NCBI GenBank assembly: GCA_949130495.1
Contig: OX422214.1
Location: 1,038,046 to 1,102,045, forward strand
DNA length: 64,000 nucleotides
DNA from: Sambucus nigra
Taxonomy: Eukaryota; Streptophyta; Magnoliopsida; Dipsacales; Adoxaceae
Direction of reading: 5' to 3'
Numbering within the stretch: the first letter of the stretch is position 1; every line of letters starts with the position of its first letter. Below are positions 23,280 to 35,938 of this stretch, piece after piece. The notes under the pieces are model-generated. The model had not been told where the DNA came from, made no database searches, and saw only the letters and a program-made list of their open reading frames with translations. The translations under genes were made by a program, and so were the position numbers.

Positions 23280-26200
23280 ATGCCTCCATGATGTGCATGA
23301 TGAGTTCCCAGGGATGCAACGCCCGAACCCCAGCCCACTCCAGTTCAGGGCATGATGAACGCCGCTGAGGTTGTAGCTATAGTAGCCCAAGCGGTAAATG
23401 CCGCCATTGCCGTTGTTCAGCAGGCACCACCGTAGGCACCGGTTGCCGCGCCAGTACAAGCTAATGCATTTCCGTCTGCTTGGGAGCGTGTATGTGACGC
23501 TTTTCAGAAAGCGCATCCGCCAGAGTTTGCTGGTAGCTCAGATGTGGTAGTCTCGAGCCAGTGGAGGAAGGATATGCAGAGGCACTTAAGGATGTATGAG
23601 TGCACGGACGTCCAGAAGAAGGTGCTAGCTACTTTCAAGCTAGTTGGATCTGCGCTACAGTGGTGGGAGTCTATTGCCACCATGGAGGAGAGGAATGCTC
23701 TCACGATTCAGGAGTTCTGGGTGCGGTTCGACCGCAAGTACTTTCCATCTGCTGTTTATACGGAAATGAGGAGGAGATTGATGAGTCTGAAGCAGGTAGG
23801 TAAGACTGTGGCCGAGTATGAGGCTTTGTTCACGAATCTGTTGAATATCGTTCCAGATGAGATACCAACAGAGAAGAAGAAGATTGAGAAGTTCACGGAC
23901 GGGTTGACTGTGAGGATCCGTCAGCATCTGTTAGGGAACCTATCGTTGGCCACCTATTCTGATGTGGTTAACGCTGCATTGTTACACTGCCAGGACCACC
24001 GTTTTCATATGGCCGAGGGTAAGAGGTCAGGGGAGTCTAGCCATCAGGGCAGGACTGGAGGACATGGTGCCAGCGGGGCACAATTTGGTCAGGGGCAGAG
24101 ACAGAATGAGCAGGGCTCCCAGTAGGGGGATAATAAGAGGTTCCGGTCAGGGAACTATAGACAGGGACAGGGAGGTTTCCGTCAGGGCCATTAGGGTCCA
24201 AACGGCCATCAGGGCCAACAGGGGCAGAATGGGCAGCAGTTTCACTAGGGCCAGCAGGGCCAAGGGAGGAACGGTAACGGCCACCAGGGCCGGGGACAGT
24301 AGGGACAGAGAGTAGGGAACTTCCCAGGGAAGTGCTTTATTTGTGGCAAGACTGGCCATAAGCGACAGGATTGTCCTGATAGGGGCAGGGCCCCACAGCA
24401 GCAGCAGCAGGGTGCTCGCCAGGAGCCACAGAGGCCTATGTTTCCCGCCACTCTTCCCGCACCGCCACAGATGGCAGCATTGCCACCCATTCCAGCAGTC
24501 CCAGTTCAGCAGGGGAAGCTACAGTATGGACGTGTTTACAACGTCCACCAGGCTGTAGTTCCACAGGCACCGCCCGCGATTGAGGGTACGTTTCCTATCC
24601 ATGGCACTATGGGTCGGGTATTATTTGATACGGGTGCTACACACTATTTTATAGCTACACACTTCGCGAAAGCTCTAGGATTGTTAGCTACGGCAGAGAG
24701 CACAGTGACGTGTGTCGACTCACCATTGGGAAGTGGGTCACTTATTTTCTTTATATGCCGGGGAGTGGGGGTTGAGATTGGCGGTTTGGTATTACCTGCG
24801 GACATGTTAGTATTAGATATGCATGTTCACGATGTGATTATCGGTATGGATTGGCTCGTAGCTCATAGGGCCATGATTGATTGCTTCAGCGGGAGCATTG
24901 TTTTTGCCATTCCGGGGCAAGAGATGTTTGTAGTGGTGATGCCTCGCCCAGAGGGAGGATCGACCGCTCATCTGTATTACATTGAGGAGGATACCTCTAA
25001 GGAGGTAGTGATTCCTTTAGATTCTATCCCAGTAGTCAGGGAGTATTCGGATGTGTTTCAGGAGATACCAGGCTTACCCCCCAGTCGAGAGATAGACTTT
25101 GTTATAGATTTGCTACCGGGTACGAGACCTATAGCACGCGCACCGTACCGTATGGCTCCAACTGAGATGAGGGAGTTACGGGATCAAATAGAGCAGCTGT
25201 TAGGTCAGGGCTTTATTCGCAGGAGTACCTCACCTTGGGGCGCTCCAGTTCTGTTTGTGAATAAGAGGGACGGTTCACTGAGATTGTGTGTGGACTACCG
25301 AGAGTTGAATAAGGTCACGATACGGAATAAGTATCCGTTGCCTCGAATCAATGACTTATTCGACCAGTTGAGAGGAGCTTCTTTCTTCTCGAAGATTGAT
25401 TTGAGATCGGGATACCATCAGTTGCGTATCAGGGAGGAAGATGTCTCGAAGACTGCGTTCTTGTCGAGATATGGTTCTTACGAGTTTCGGGTTATGCCTT
25501 TCGGTTTGACCAACGCTCCAGCAGTGTTTATGGACTTGATGAACAGAGTGTTCAGGGATTTCCTAGATCAATTTGTCATTGTCTTCATCGACGATATTCG
25601 GGTTTACTCCCAGACAGAGGAGGAGCACGCCGAGCATTTGAGGCAGGTTTTGCAGACACTTCGTCAGAACGATTTGTATGCAAAATATGAGAAGTGCGGG
25701 TTTTGGATGAAGGAAGTCCAGTTTTTGGGACATATCATTTCCGACCGGGGAATAGCTGTTGATCCGGGGAAAGTATCAGCGGTGAGGGAGTGGGGGCAGC
25801 CCACAACACCGACTGAAATTTGTAGTTTCTTGGGTCTAGCAGGATACTACAGGAAGTTTATTCGGGGCTTCTCAGAGATAGCAGGTCCTTTGACACATCT
25901 GACTCGTAAGGGTGTGCCATACATCTGGAGTGATACCTGTCAGTTGGCATTCGATGAATTGAAGGACAAATTGACCTCAGCACCTGTGTTAGCATTGCCG
26001 AGACCGGGAGTTGAGTATTTGGTTTACACCGATGCGTCTTTGCAAGGACTGGGAGGTGTATTACAGCAGGAGAGACAGGCCATAGCTTATGCTTCCCGTA
26101 AGCTTAAGCCTCATGAGAAGAATTACCCCACGCATGATTTGGAGTTGGCGGGAGTGGTATTTGCCCTACGGATTTGGAGGCACTATCTTTTGGGGGAGAA

Positions 26201-27914
26201 GTTCCAACTGTTCACGGACCACAAGTCCCTACAGTACCTGTTCACGCAGAAGGAATTGAATATGCGGCAGCGTAGGTGGCTTGAGTTTGTGAAGGACTAC
26301 TAGTTCGACATCCAGTATCACCCAGGTAAGGCTAACGTGGTAGCAGACGCGTTGAGCCGTAGGCCAGCAGATGAGGTGGCAGAGGTGTGGAAGGCTAAGT
26401 GGAAGGAATTGGGACACCAGGATGCAGTGGCCCGATCTTTCATGTCTGTGATGACCGTTACACCGCAGATTGTCACGAAGGTAGTACGGGCATAGGCCAA
26501 TGACTCGTTCTGTCAGGAGCAGATAGTTCGATTACTAGCAGAGGGAGCCGAATCCTATACCGTTAGCTCAGACGGGGGATTACGCTTCAATGGGAGATTG
26601 GTGGTTCCGGAAGGAGAGGAATTGCGACACAACGTGATAGCAGAGTCGCACGGCTCACAGTTCGCGGTACATCCCGGAGGGGACAAAATGTACCAAGACA
26701 TGAGACGACAGTATTGGTGGAGCGGTATGAAGAGAGATATCGCTGAGTTTGTTTCGAAATGTGCCACTTGTCAGCTTGAAAAAGTGGATCATCAGAAACC
26801 GGCAGGATTGCTACAGCCATTGGAGGTCCCGGTGTGGATGTGGGAGAGCATATCCATGGACTTTATCACGGGGTTGCCTATGTCGCAGAGGGTCCACGAC
26901 TCCGTTTGGGTAATTGTGGATAGGTTGTCCAAGGTCGCTCACTTTTTACCCGTAAGGACTGACTACACTACGGGACAGTATGCCCAGCTCTTCATTTCAG
27001 AGATTGTGAGACTTCACAGTGTGCCCCTAAATATCGTGTCTGACAGAGACAAGATATTTGTTTCGCAGTTTTGGGAAAGTTTCCAGGAGTCAATGGGCAC
27101 GGAGTTGCGGTTGAGTACAGCTTATCATCCGCAGACCGATGGGCAGACAGAGCGCACGAATCAGATGTTAGAAGACATGCTACGCATGTGCATTATTGAC
27201 TTCGGGGGTGGATGGGAGCAGTACCTTCCACTGGTGGAGTTTGCTTACAACAACTCCTATCAGTTCACGATTGGCATGGCTCCGTTTGAGGCGTTGTACG
27301 GTAGGCCTTGTCGTTCCCCAGTATGTTGGTTAGAGGTGGGGGACAACAAACTTCTTGGGCCGGAAGTGATTCAGGATACTTCGGCAAGGATTGAGTTGAT
27401 TCGGAGTCGCATTCGGGTAGCTCAAGACAGGCAGAAGAGTTATGCTGATGCGAAGAGGTTTTTCAGAGAGTTCCAAGTGGGGGACCAGGTTTTGCTCAGA
27501 GTATCTCCTATGAAGGGGATTATGCATTTCGGGAAGAAGGGGAAGTTGGCACCAAGGTATGTGGGGCCGTTTCCTATTATTGAGCGGATCGGACTGGTTG
27601 CGTATAGACTTGGGTTACCGGAGCATTTGCATCGGATTCACGATGTGTTCCATATTTCCTCGCTGAGGAAATACCTTAGAGATAATTTGGCTCATTCTCA
27701 CATTGATGTGGAGGACATTGACCTCCAGCTGGATAGCTCTTACGAGGAGGGGCCGATTGCTATTTTGGACCGAAGCGAGAGGAAACTGCGGTCAAATATA
27801 GTTCCGTTAGTGTGTGTTCAGTGGCGACATCACAATGTCGAGGAGTCCACATGGGAGAGCGAGGATGAGATGCGCGAACGTTATCCAGAGCTATTTTTAG
27901 CAGGTACTTTCTAG
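23280..27914 (+). pseudogene. gag-pol: Element B gag-pol polyprotein, ten premature stops
   Basis: The frame from the ATG at 23280 to the stop at 27912 is 4,635 nt, exactly the length of element A's, so no net indel has occurred. Ten premature stops lie in frame: TGA at 23289, 23298 and 23301; TAG at 23433, 24123, 24192, 24246, 24300, 26301 and 26493. At each site A has CGA or CAG. The longest open pieces are 23544-24125 (capsid), 24438-26303 (protease with FDTGA, RT with VFIDDI, RNase H) and 26598-27914 (integrase with SDRD and the chromodomain-like tail). The integrase D, D, E residues and the protease motif are all present. The acceptor-like TTCTTATTTCAG before the ATG is intact. The protein cannot be made as one chain. 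The decay pattern fits deamination of methylated cytosine. Confidence 0.95.
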
Positions 27915-27943
27915 TTTCAAATTTCGGGATGAAATTCAGTTAT

Positions 27944-27956
27944 TAGGGAGGAAGTA
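27944..27956 (+). other. Polypurine tract, element B
   Basis: AGGGAGGAAGTA abuts the 3' LTR start at 27957. It is less pure than in element A. Confidence 0.75.
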
Positions 27957-30936
27957 TGTAATACCCCGTACTTTTGGCTATATTTATTTTTGGGATTAAT
28001 TAATTAAATGCGTATTAATTGGAAATTAATCCGGGTTATAAATACTAACGAGATGCGAGTTGGTATTTGATTATGTGCATACATGTTTTTATATATGAAT
28101 TTGGTATTATAAAATTTGTCGTGAGATTAATATACGGCAATTTGAGAATTTTGTGGAGACGCGTGTGACCACCGCGTCATGGTATATTATTTTAATTATA
28201 AAAGTGATTTTTATTTCTATTATCCGTATGGTCATTTTGAGTGCGCCAACGCGTCCGGAAGGGTCGATATAGGCAGAAAACACTAGCCGGGGGTGTAGTT
28301 TGGGTCTCGGGGTATTTTAAGCCATACCGGCAACTTAAAGGGTATTTTGGTAATTTTACATTTTGAGGAATTAAAAGTGACGAAAATTGAGAGTCTTAAT
28401 CTGATGTGGATTTAACCCACTAAACCCACTAACCAACCCATATTAACCCTTTAAGCTACGGAGGTTATCAATTAGGTTTCCAACCTTCCCAAAAGCAAAC
28501 CCTAGCCACCATAGCCACCATTGGAGAAGAAGCTTGGAGAGAGAAGAAATTCTGCAGAAATCTTCACCAAATCAACACCAAACTCAGAGACAACCAAGGC
28601 AAGTGACTTAATTCCATTTAATTTCAAAGAATGTTCTTGCCATGTTAGAAAAATTCGAATTTTGTGTTTGTTCTAGGTGAAATATGAAAACCCATGTAGT
28701 TTGGAGTTTAGAACTTGAAAATCTTGAAGAGAATTGCATGTAGAATGATAGGTAGGTGAGTATTTCCATAATATTTATGATTGGAAGAAATTAAAACGGA
28801 TTTATATTGGATTAATTCATGATTCAAAAAGCTAGGGTTCATGTTCTTGATAAATTGGGAAAAAGTGTAGAGATGTGTAAATTTGGTTGATGTTAGGATG
28901 GATTAATCCTTCAAAACGTGTTAGGATGTGATTATAATATGTTTAGGATTGTTTAGAGACCTTAAAACGATTGTTGCGACTTAGTTTAGAAGAGATTTGA
29001 GGAGTAAAAATGGTGAAAACGAGTTTTAGGAAAATCTGGGACGAATCTGGTAGGTCGTTAGAAGCCCCTGCCCAGGTCGTTCGAACGAACTCGTTCGAAC
29101 GAGCTTCTAACGAATTGACCAGTCGTTCTAACGAAAGGGAGCCTCGTTCGATAACTTCATTCGAACGAGATCTCGTTAGAAGGGACAGTTCGTTCGAACG
29201 AACTGGATCTCGTTCGAACAGCCTCGTTCGAACGAGACTTCTAACGAGTTGACAGAGGAATCTCGTTCGAACAGTCTAGTTCGAACGAGACTTCTAACGA
29301 GTTGACAGTTTGGTCCTTTTTGGACTGTTTTGATTTTTGGAGCCCCGTAAACTTGTTTGAGGATATAGATAACATTCCAATGATGATGTAAGGATAGAAT
29401 TGGGACTTTTGGGTTATTACGAGGAGTAAATTATATACGAGAGATTTAATTCGATGAACCGTTTGGGTTGAGACGTGAGTGTCTACTACGACGAGAGAAT
29501 AAATTATGGTGCGTATGATTATAAACCGGAATAGTATAAATTGTGATAATTATAAGTTAGTACGAGAAAGCGATATGTACTACGATTAAACTACGGGATT
29601 ACTAAGACGTGTGTTTACTTAGTATTGGTATATGAATTGTGTGTATGACATACCTACCATACTTGCTATCACGGGAGGTTTGCGTTCGCTTAGGGCCCTC
29701 TAATCCTTGTGTTGCCCGGATTTAGACTTGTTACCTTGATGAACATAGGTCATAGAAAGACTTATTGGGATATTAATAAGTCCGCTGATCGTAGGAGCGT
29801 AGGTATGTGCGTGACCTATGTGATGTGAACGTGTTCGCCTCCATTGTTTGTGATGTTATTATCTGTGAACTATTCCTGAGAGATTCGGAATATGTAATCC
29901 TTATGTACGTGATGTACCGGGATGGATAGCAGAGTATGTGTGCACCACAGCTTAGTTCTCGGGGTGCTTATATTGTATATTTATGATGCGAATAATGTAC
30001 ACTTAATTAATGGGAACCTTCATGTTAATGTTGTGAATATAATTAAGGTATTGCTTCGAGAAATATAACGAGTTAACTGATAGTGATATATATATATTGC
30101 ATATTGAGCATCTGAGTTTACGTTAAACCCCTACTTAATTACGAGCGTTATAATGTTAATAGAACCGAGTAATAAGGGTAGGACCTATGACAGTCTAGCT
30201 AGATATGATGTCACTTAGCTAGTGGTTGTGTCGGTATAGATGGGTACTTACGTTAGGAGTGCACTGTTAGACGAGAGGTGAGAATATCATGTGAGTGCAC
30301 GTCCTAACATGTACTTTGCATTTAATGTTTTAAATGTTTTTAAAGCACTTGCAGGTTTTTAAAATATCTCCACATTCGGGCTCTGACCCGTTTTCTTTCA
30401 AATCTACTTTTCTTGTAAAACCATTTTAGGTGCCCAGCCACAAGGACACCATGCATAGGATACTCATTCTGGTGACGAGCTGTAGCTGTTTGTGGAAGCT
30501 ACAAGGTTTTTCTTGTAGACGCTTCTATCAGTTGTATTCCAGATTCATTATCTATCAGTTGTAGGGCATGTTGCCCATTTCTATTAGAGTTACATTTCCA
30601 TTTCAGTTTTCAGACTTTGGCATGACTGTTTTAATATTCAGTTTACTTATCAGTTGTGGGATTTGTAGTGAGGAGTTTTCCTCCAGACTTTAATTATATT
30701 ATGTGATGGTTATTCTTTTTACTTCAGTATGGTGAATGGTGTTATTATTCTTTATTACACTTGTTGCATGTTAATCAGACTTTAATTAAAATTTGGCACT
30801 TACTTTTTAAATACTAGGTGGTTAGTAATAATAAAAATGTTTTCGACAGTGATGCTATTAACTGAGCCAACTTGGCATTTTGAATTAATTTAATAAAGGA
30901 GTAGCTACCCGGTATTTAAATAGTCGGGGTGTCACA
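27957..30936 (+). repeat. Element B 3' LTR
   Basis: This 2,980-bp LTR runs from TGTAATACCCCG to TGTCACA and is followed by the target duplication CACAC (30937-30941). It is uninterrupted, so it shows the full LTR and the empty site for element A near 30000-30010. It has more substitutions relative to the 5' LTR than the two A LTRs have to each other. The palindrome cluster is at 29055-29310. Confidence 0.95.
29055..29310. repeat. TTCGAA-type palindrome cluster in B 3' LTR
   Basis: This is the same cluster as at 6217 and 10462. An extra TCGTTCGAACGA-type word is present near 29075-29100, so copy number varies between LTRs of one element. Confidence 0.85.
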
Positions 30937-30941
30937 CACAC

Positions 30942-33034
30942 GTATTAATTTAATGCCGCCCAGTGTCTATCGTCCGACTATAATTTAATTAATTTACCCA
31001 TTAATTAATCAATAAAAATCCGAGCCTGTTGTCCGACTCTAATATAATTAATTTACACATTAATTAATTAAATCCTACCCGAGTACACAGTCCGACTCTA
31101 ATTAAATTAATTAATACACTTATTAATTTAATACTACCCGAGTCTACAATCCCACTCTTATTAAATTAATTCTCACTCTTATTAATTTATTACTACCCGA
31201 GTCTACAATCCGACTCTTATTAAATTAATTCTCACTCTTATTAATTTAATACTACCCGAGTCTACAATCCCACTCTAATTAAATTAATTAACGCATTTAT
31301 TAATTTAATAACTTGGTGTCACCCAACCATTATCCCCGGACTCACTTACTTGGCCCGTAACTTAATATTTCTCGAGTCTATGTTCCGACTCCAAATTAAT
31401 TACTCTCTCTCGAAAATAAATTTAATACTTTGGTGTCACATAACCAACATACTCGGACTCACTCACTCGGTCCATCTTTACATCTCATAATTACTTTCCC
31501 ACATTTTTCTCCCACAATGTGTCACACATTTATCTCCATAATTTCCCAAATATATTTACCTATAATTACCAACATACCCGGACTCGCCCACTTGGTCCAT
31601 AATTAAATATTTCTCGAGTCTATATCCCGACTCAAAATTAATTAGTTTATCTCCAAACTTAATTCAATACCTTGGGGTCGCATGACCAATATACCCGGAT
31701 TCACTCACTTGATCCGTACCTCACTATTTTGGAATAAAATCTCTCAAATTCATCCATTAAATGACACACATAAATTCATCGTAGTCCCAATTACTTTCTC
31801 CCATATTTGCTAGGAATATTTGTTTCACAATTATTTATCACTTTTTAATGTATGGGAATTAATTTCTAATTAAATCCCCCCCCCCCCCTTATAAGCAAAC
31901 TGGGCGAACTGCACAGAATGTTGAATCATCGATCGATCGAACCCCCTGGGTCGATCGATCGATCGGCCCTGACTTCGTCTTCTTCAATAGGCAGTTCCAC
32001 CATTAACAAAAACCTCCAACTTTCATTCTTTCCATCAGACTAACCCAAGCCCAATCAACCCTATTTCTACATAAGAATAAGATCAAAGCACCTTATAGAA
32101 CATCAAACAAAAATTAAATCTCACGATTTTCTACTTTTTCCCGATTTGGGTATTATTCGGGTTTCAAATCCCCAATACGAATTTAATTCATTTTTATCAG
32201 TAATTAACCCTCTACTCTTACTGATTTTAACATCTGATTCAGTTCTCTACATTCTAGAATCATAAACACGATCAATTTACCCCCGTAATCTCATTAAGGT
32301 ATATAAATTTACAAAAACCCAATTTAGATTTTGGTGACACACCCAAAACAAATTTTCAAACACACATCACTATGATATGAATTAATTATCAATGTTTTAG
32401 AAATCACAACAGTTAACCACTTGCCTGTAAGTGTTCGTAGTGTCTGATCCGTTGTTGATGTCCCTTAATTTGGCTCCAATAACCTCCAATTTGTTCTTGA
32501 TTTGCTTTCCCCCAAATATCCTCTCAAACCCTAGGTTTAGAGTAATGTTGGCTGCCATCCCTTAATCTCCCAATTAGGTTAAAAACCCTTAATCCCGTTT
32601 TTAGTCTAATGGGCTTAATTAAAGTGGCCCAACTCACCCCGTGTGGGCCCAACCATGCCCAAACATACCCTGAGACCCAATTAGTACCCTCGGGTACTCT
32701 TTTCTAACTATCTTGACTCATCCGGACTCAAACGCACCCTCAGAATTGGCATCCGAATTAATTTATAAAAATCCTTATTTCACACCCAATTTAGTCTATA
32801 CCGACTCCCGGTTGAGATAAGTGCATACCCCGTCATTAATACCCGAAATGACGTAATTAAATTATTACTATTCACTTAGTAAATAAATTTTCCTAAACAT
32901 TAACCATTCACTTCCCAATTAATATTTAAATAAATATATTGTCATAATTAATTCAATTCGAATTACGACACACTAGTAATTTAAAATTCCCGAATTAATT
33001 AAACATTAAATGCACAAAAATACGGGGTGTTACA
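30942..33034 (-). repeat. C-family shared LTR, right part after element B
   Basis: It continues the C LTR broken at 9362. It contains further GAGTC/GACTC units (30964-31634), a palindrome cluster (31927-31965) and GGCAAGTG near 32417 (minus). It ends TACGGGGTGTTACA at 33034 (LTR start in minus-strand sense). C-element polypurine tract and internal sequence follow on its right and PBS-side internal sequence lies on its left, so this LTR is shared by two elements. Confidence 0.85.
31927..31965. repeat. TCGATCGATCGA palindrome cluster, C LTR
   Basis: ATCGATCGATCGA and TCGATCGATCGATCG flank a short CCCCCTGGG spacer, preceded by a poly-C run near 31877-31888. The same layout occurs at 55992-56030. 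Confidence 0.8.
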
Positions 33035-34030
33035 TACTCCCCCCCCCCCCCCCCTTACAAAGGAATTTCGTCCTCGAAATTTAGATAAACCTAGTGTTCC
33101 ATTATTCACATATTACTCACTAGTCATGTGCCTCCAAGCCCGCTATATCTATCCCATCCGATTCTAACCATACGTTACACAAGTATGCATTTAACTTTAC
33201 CAGGATGCCCATACACCGTATACCCGTGCTTAACCGCACAAAATTTTTCCTTAATTAACCCGGGTGCCCATACACCCTATCCCCGCGCTCTACCGCACGA
33301 AAATTACCCGACTATGCTAGTCGTAGCCCGTAATATAACTTCGAACCTGTAGTCATATTACATATATATATATATATATCTACCGCCCGGGTACCCAACC
33401 ACAGTGCTAACGTTCAAACCTCTCCCCATAAATACTTGTCTCCCAACGCAAAAGTATATACGCTTACCCTTATGCTACAGAAGACAACATGAAATACTGC
33501 GCCCTTACTACCACTAGTCCTTGCGCAAAATAAACCCCGAGCTATCTCTCTTTGCTCGAAAATCAATTTAACCACCTTGATTCACTTCAGTAAACATCCC
33601 CACTTACCGGGATAAAATGTGAGAACACAAAACCTCACTATGTGCTATTGCACCATGTAATACAACATATATACCCACATATATATAGGCTATACACCCT
33701 CTCAGGTGATACCTAGTACCAACCATACCCTGGTGTCGCGAACACCAAAATTTAACTCCAGAATCCACAATAGTTAAATTCCATCGCTATGCAGCCGATA
33801 TTTTGAAAATATTATTAACCCTACTGCCATAATTCTCGAAAGTAGTAATTCCTCGCATAATTCAACCAATCACTCAGTGTACGCCTCCACTCTCCCGTGA
33901 AGAACACTAAGGAACTCCGCTACCCTACGGAAAGTTTACCCACATGCTATGGCAGTTACCGCCAGCGCACCCACTAAGTTCGACTCACCTGCGAACTCTT
34001 GTGAAAAATAAGTCTTGTACTGTGACATCC
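33035..34030 (-). mobile_element. Second C element, polypurine-side internal region
   Basis: It is collinear with 817-1815. A polypurine tract (33035-33056 on the minus strand, with a very long C run on plus) is followed by about 970 bp without recognisable coding content. It ends at CATCC (34026-34030), the target site of element D, and resumes at 51701 after D. A 74-codon plus-strand frame (33128-33352, copy of 901-1125) is antisense to the element and is not considered a gene. Confidence 0.8.
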
Positions 34031-35914
34031 TGATGAGTGCATTATTTTGTATCATATACACCCAAATCTAGGACTTGTTAGTCTCGTTATATCATTAATA
34101 AAGAGCTTTTAGAGTTATTTTTGCTCTTTTATAGAAAAATACAAATTTAAGAATAAATGGGGTTAATAATGCAATTTTGGGAACTTCAAGCTCACATCTT
34201 ATATTGCTAATTTCTTGTGCAAGTTTGTTTTTGAGTATTAACAGGTTTAAAAATAGAGCGGTGAAGTCCGGACGCAAATTGAGCATGAATAGGTCACTTA
34301 CGCACCTTCAGGGGCAAAATTGTAAATTCAAATATCTGATTTCGGACTCGGACCAACCATGGAAATTGAAGGCCTTGACTCAAGGGACGACTGGGCTCAA
34401 ACGGCGTATCAATCGGAGTTGAAACGAAGAAGTTATGGCCGTGCAAAGTTTGAATTCAAAAGAAAGTCAAAGTCAAAGTCCCGGGTCAACGCCCAAAGTC
34501 AATCACGAGACCTGGACACTACTGAAATATTGTTGGCACCGAAATGTGGGTCACGTTGTTTCAAACGGCAAGTCAATCGGACTCCAAATGAAGAAGTTAT
34601 GGTGATTTGAGCTATTGTGCAAATTAGAAAATTTGGGTTTTAATATGTTGTTAAATATAATTGGGTGTATGTTTATATTAGAAAGAGCTGATGGGTAAGC
34701 TAGTTGGCAGAAAGGAGATTTATGCGTGAGGTCAGGGGTTCGAACCATGCCTCTCCCCATTTCTTTTTGACGAAAATCTCTAAATACAACCCCACTTGCC
34801 CACTAAACCCACACTCCCACCTTCTCCCTTTTCTTCATAACGAAAGCAGATTCCCCACCCCACCAACCCATGTTTTGCTTCTTCCGAAAATACCTTACCC
34901 CATACCTGTTTAACTCCGACTTTGTCCTATTTTGTTTTGTTTCTTTTTTTTGTATAAATTATGGGCAATGTAGAGACTTTGGGGATACTTTTGGATAGAA
35001 AAAAAAAAGACACACTTTGAGAGATAAAAAAAAAATCTGTGTAGAGAGTATTTTTGAGACACACTTTGGAGGAGCATATTGTGTATTGTAATTCAAGTCT
35101 TGGCCCCAAAATTTTGTAAGTTGGCATTTATTAATGAAAATTATTCTTTTCAGCTTGCAATATTTGTGTGTCAAATATGTCTTGTGAGTAGTTTAATTAC
35201 TAGGACTTAGGTGATGTTTGTCATGACTAATTAAACCACGCATGTTAATTTAATTTCGTAGATATTCCGGCATGTTCTGATTTGAAATAAAAAAATTCGG
35301 TATTCGCTTAAAATTACACTAGAGTGTATTGTTAAACCTCAACGAATTAATTATAAATTCATGCCTTAAAAAATTTAAAGTTGTCATTTCTGATGGGTTA
35401 TGCTTGCACTTAGATGTTTTGATACCTCATGCTTAAATACACGTTAAAAATTTTAAAAATGATATTTTCGAGGGAATAGGGATTTATGGTGTCTAATTTA
35501 AGAGACGTTAAAATATTTTGAGCGCATGTATTGTTATATTCTCCGAAATGTATGCGACGAGAGTCGGTATATTTTGTGTTATAAATTCGGAAGTACGAAA
35601 TTAAATTGATGTGTTAATTTAATTAAAATTGACAAACGGAACCGACGTCCTAGATTCTTCCACATTTAATATTATCTCTTGTACTTGTTCGTTTATTCCG
35701 TCTTTATTTTTATTGTTACATAATTCGTGTCACGCATTTATTTATTTATTTTGTTCCATCACTCAATCACATTGACACACTCATATGTCTAGTTGGACAA
35801 TCGATATTTTATAAAAGTTGACGAAATCTCTGTGGGTTCGACCCGTACTGACACACGCTATATTTCAATACCCCGTGCACTTGCGATAATTTTAACTTTT
35901 AAAATTTGACAACA
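34031..35914 (+). repeat. Element D 5' LTR
   Basis: This 1,884-bp LTR is collinear with 49812-51695 with scattered substitutions and a few small compensating indels. It contains a tRNA-like segment at 34690-34758 and short A- and T-runs. Open frames in this LTR are small and not conserved with domain content. Confidence 0.95.
34690..34758 (+). other. tRNA-like (SINE-head-like) segment in D 5' LTR
   Basis: A GGGTAAGCTAGTTGGCAG box, resembling a tRNA D-arm/A box, is followed about 40 nt later by GGGGTTCGAACC, a pol III B box (T-arm). The 5' LTR copy has ACC followed by ATG where the 3' LTR copy has ACCCTG. It is not a full tRNA: no acceptor stem or anticodon arm is evident. Confidence 0.5.
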
Positions 35915-35920
35915 AGTTTT

Positions 35921-35938
35921 TGGCGCCATTGCCGGGGA
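35921..35938 (+). other. Primer binding site (tRNA-Asp type), element D
   Basis: TGGCGCCATTGCCGGGGA lies a few bases inside the LTR end. It differs at one position from the TGGCGCCGTTGCCGGGGA site known for Athila-type elements. Confidence 0.8.

Larger units (their letters stand above)
9363..30936 (+). mobile_element. Element B: complete Tekay/Del-like chromovirus, with element A nested in its 5' LTR
   Basis: Both LTRs begin TGTAATACCCC and end GGGGTGTCACA. The 5-bp duplication CACAC flanks the element at 9358-9362 and 30937-30941. The 5' LTR is split into 9363-11399 and 22168-23096 by element A. The PBS is at 23099-23110, the gag-pol pseudogene at 23280-27914, the polypurine tract at 27944-27956 and the 3' LTR at 27957-30936. 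Without A the element is about 10.8 kb. The coding region is open in layout but carries ten premature stops, so the copy is dead. It is inserted in the shared LTR of the C array. Confidence 0.95.
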
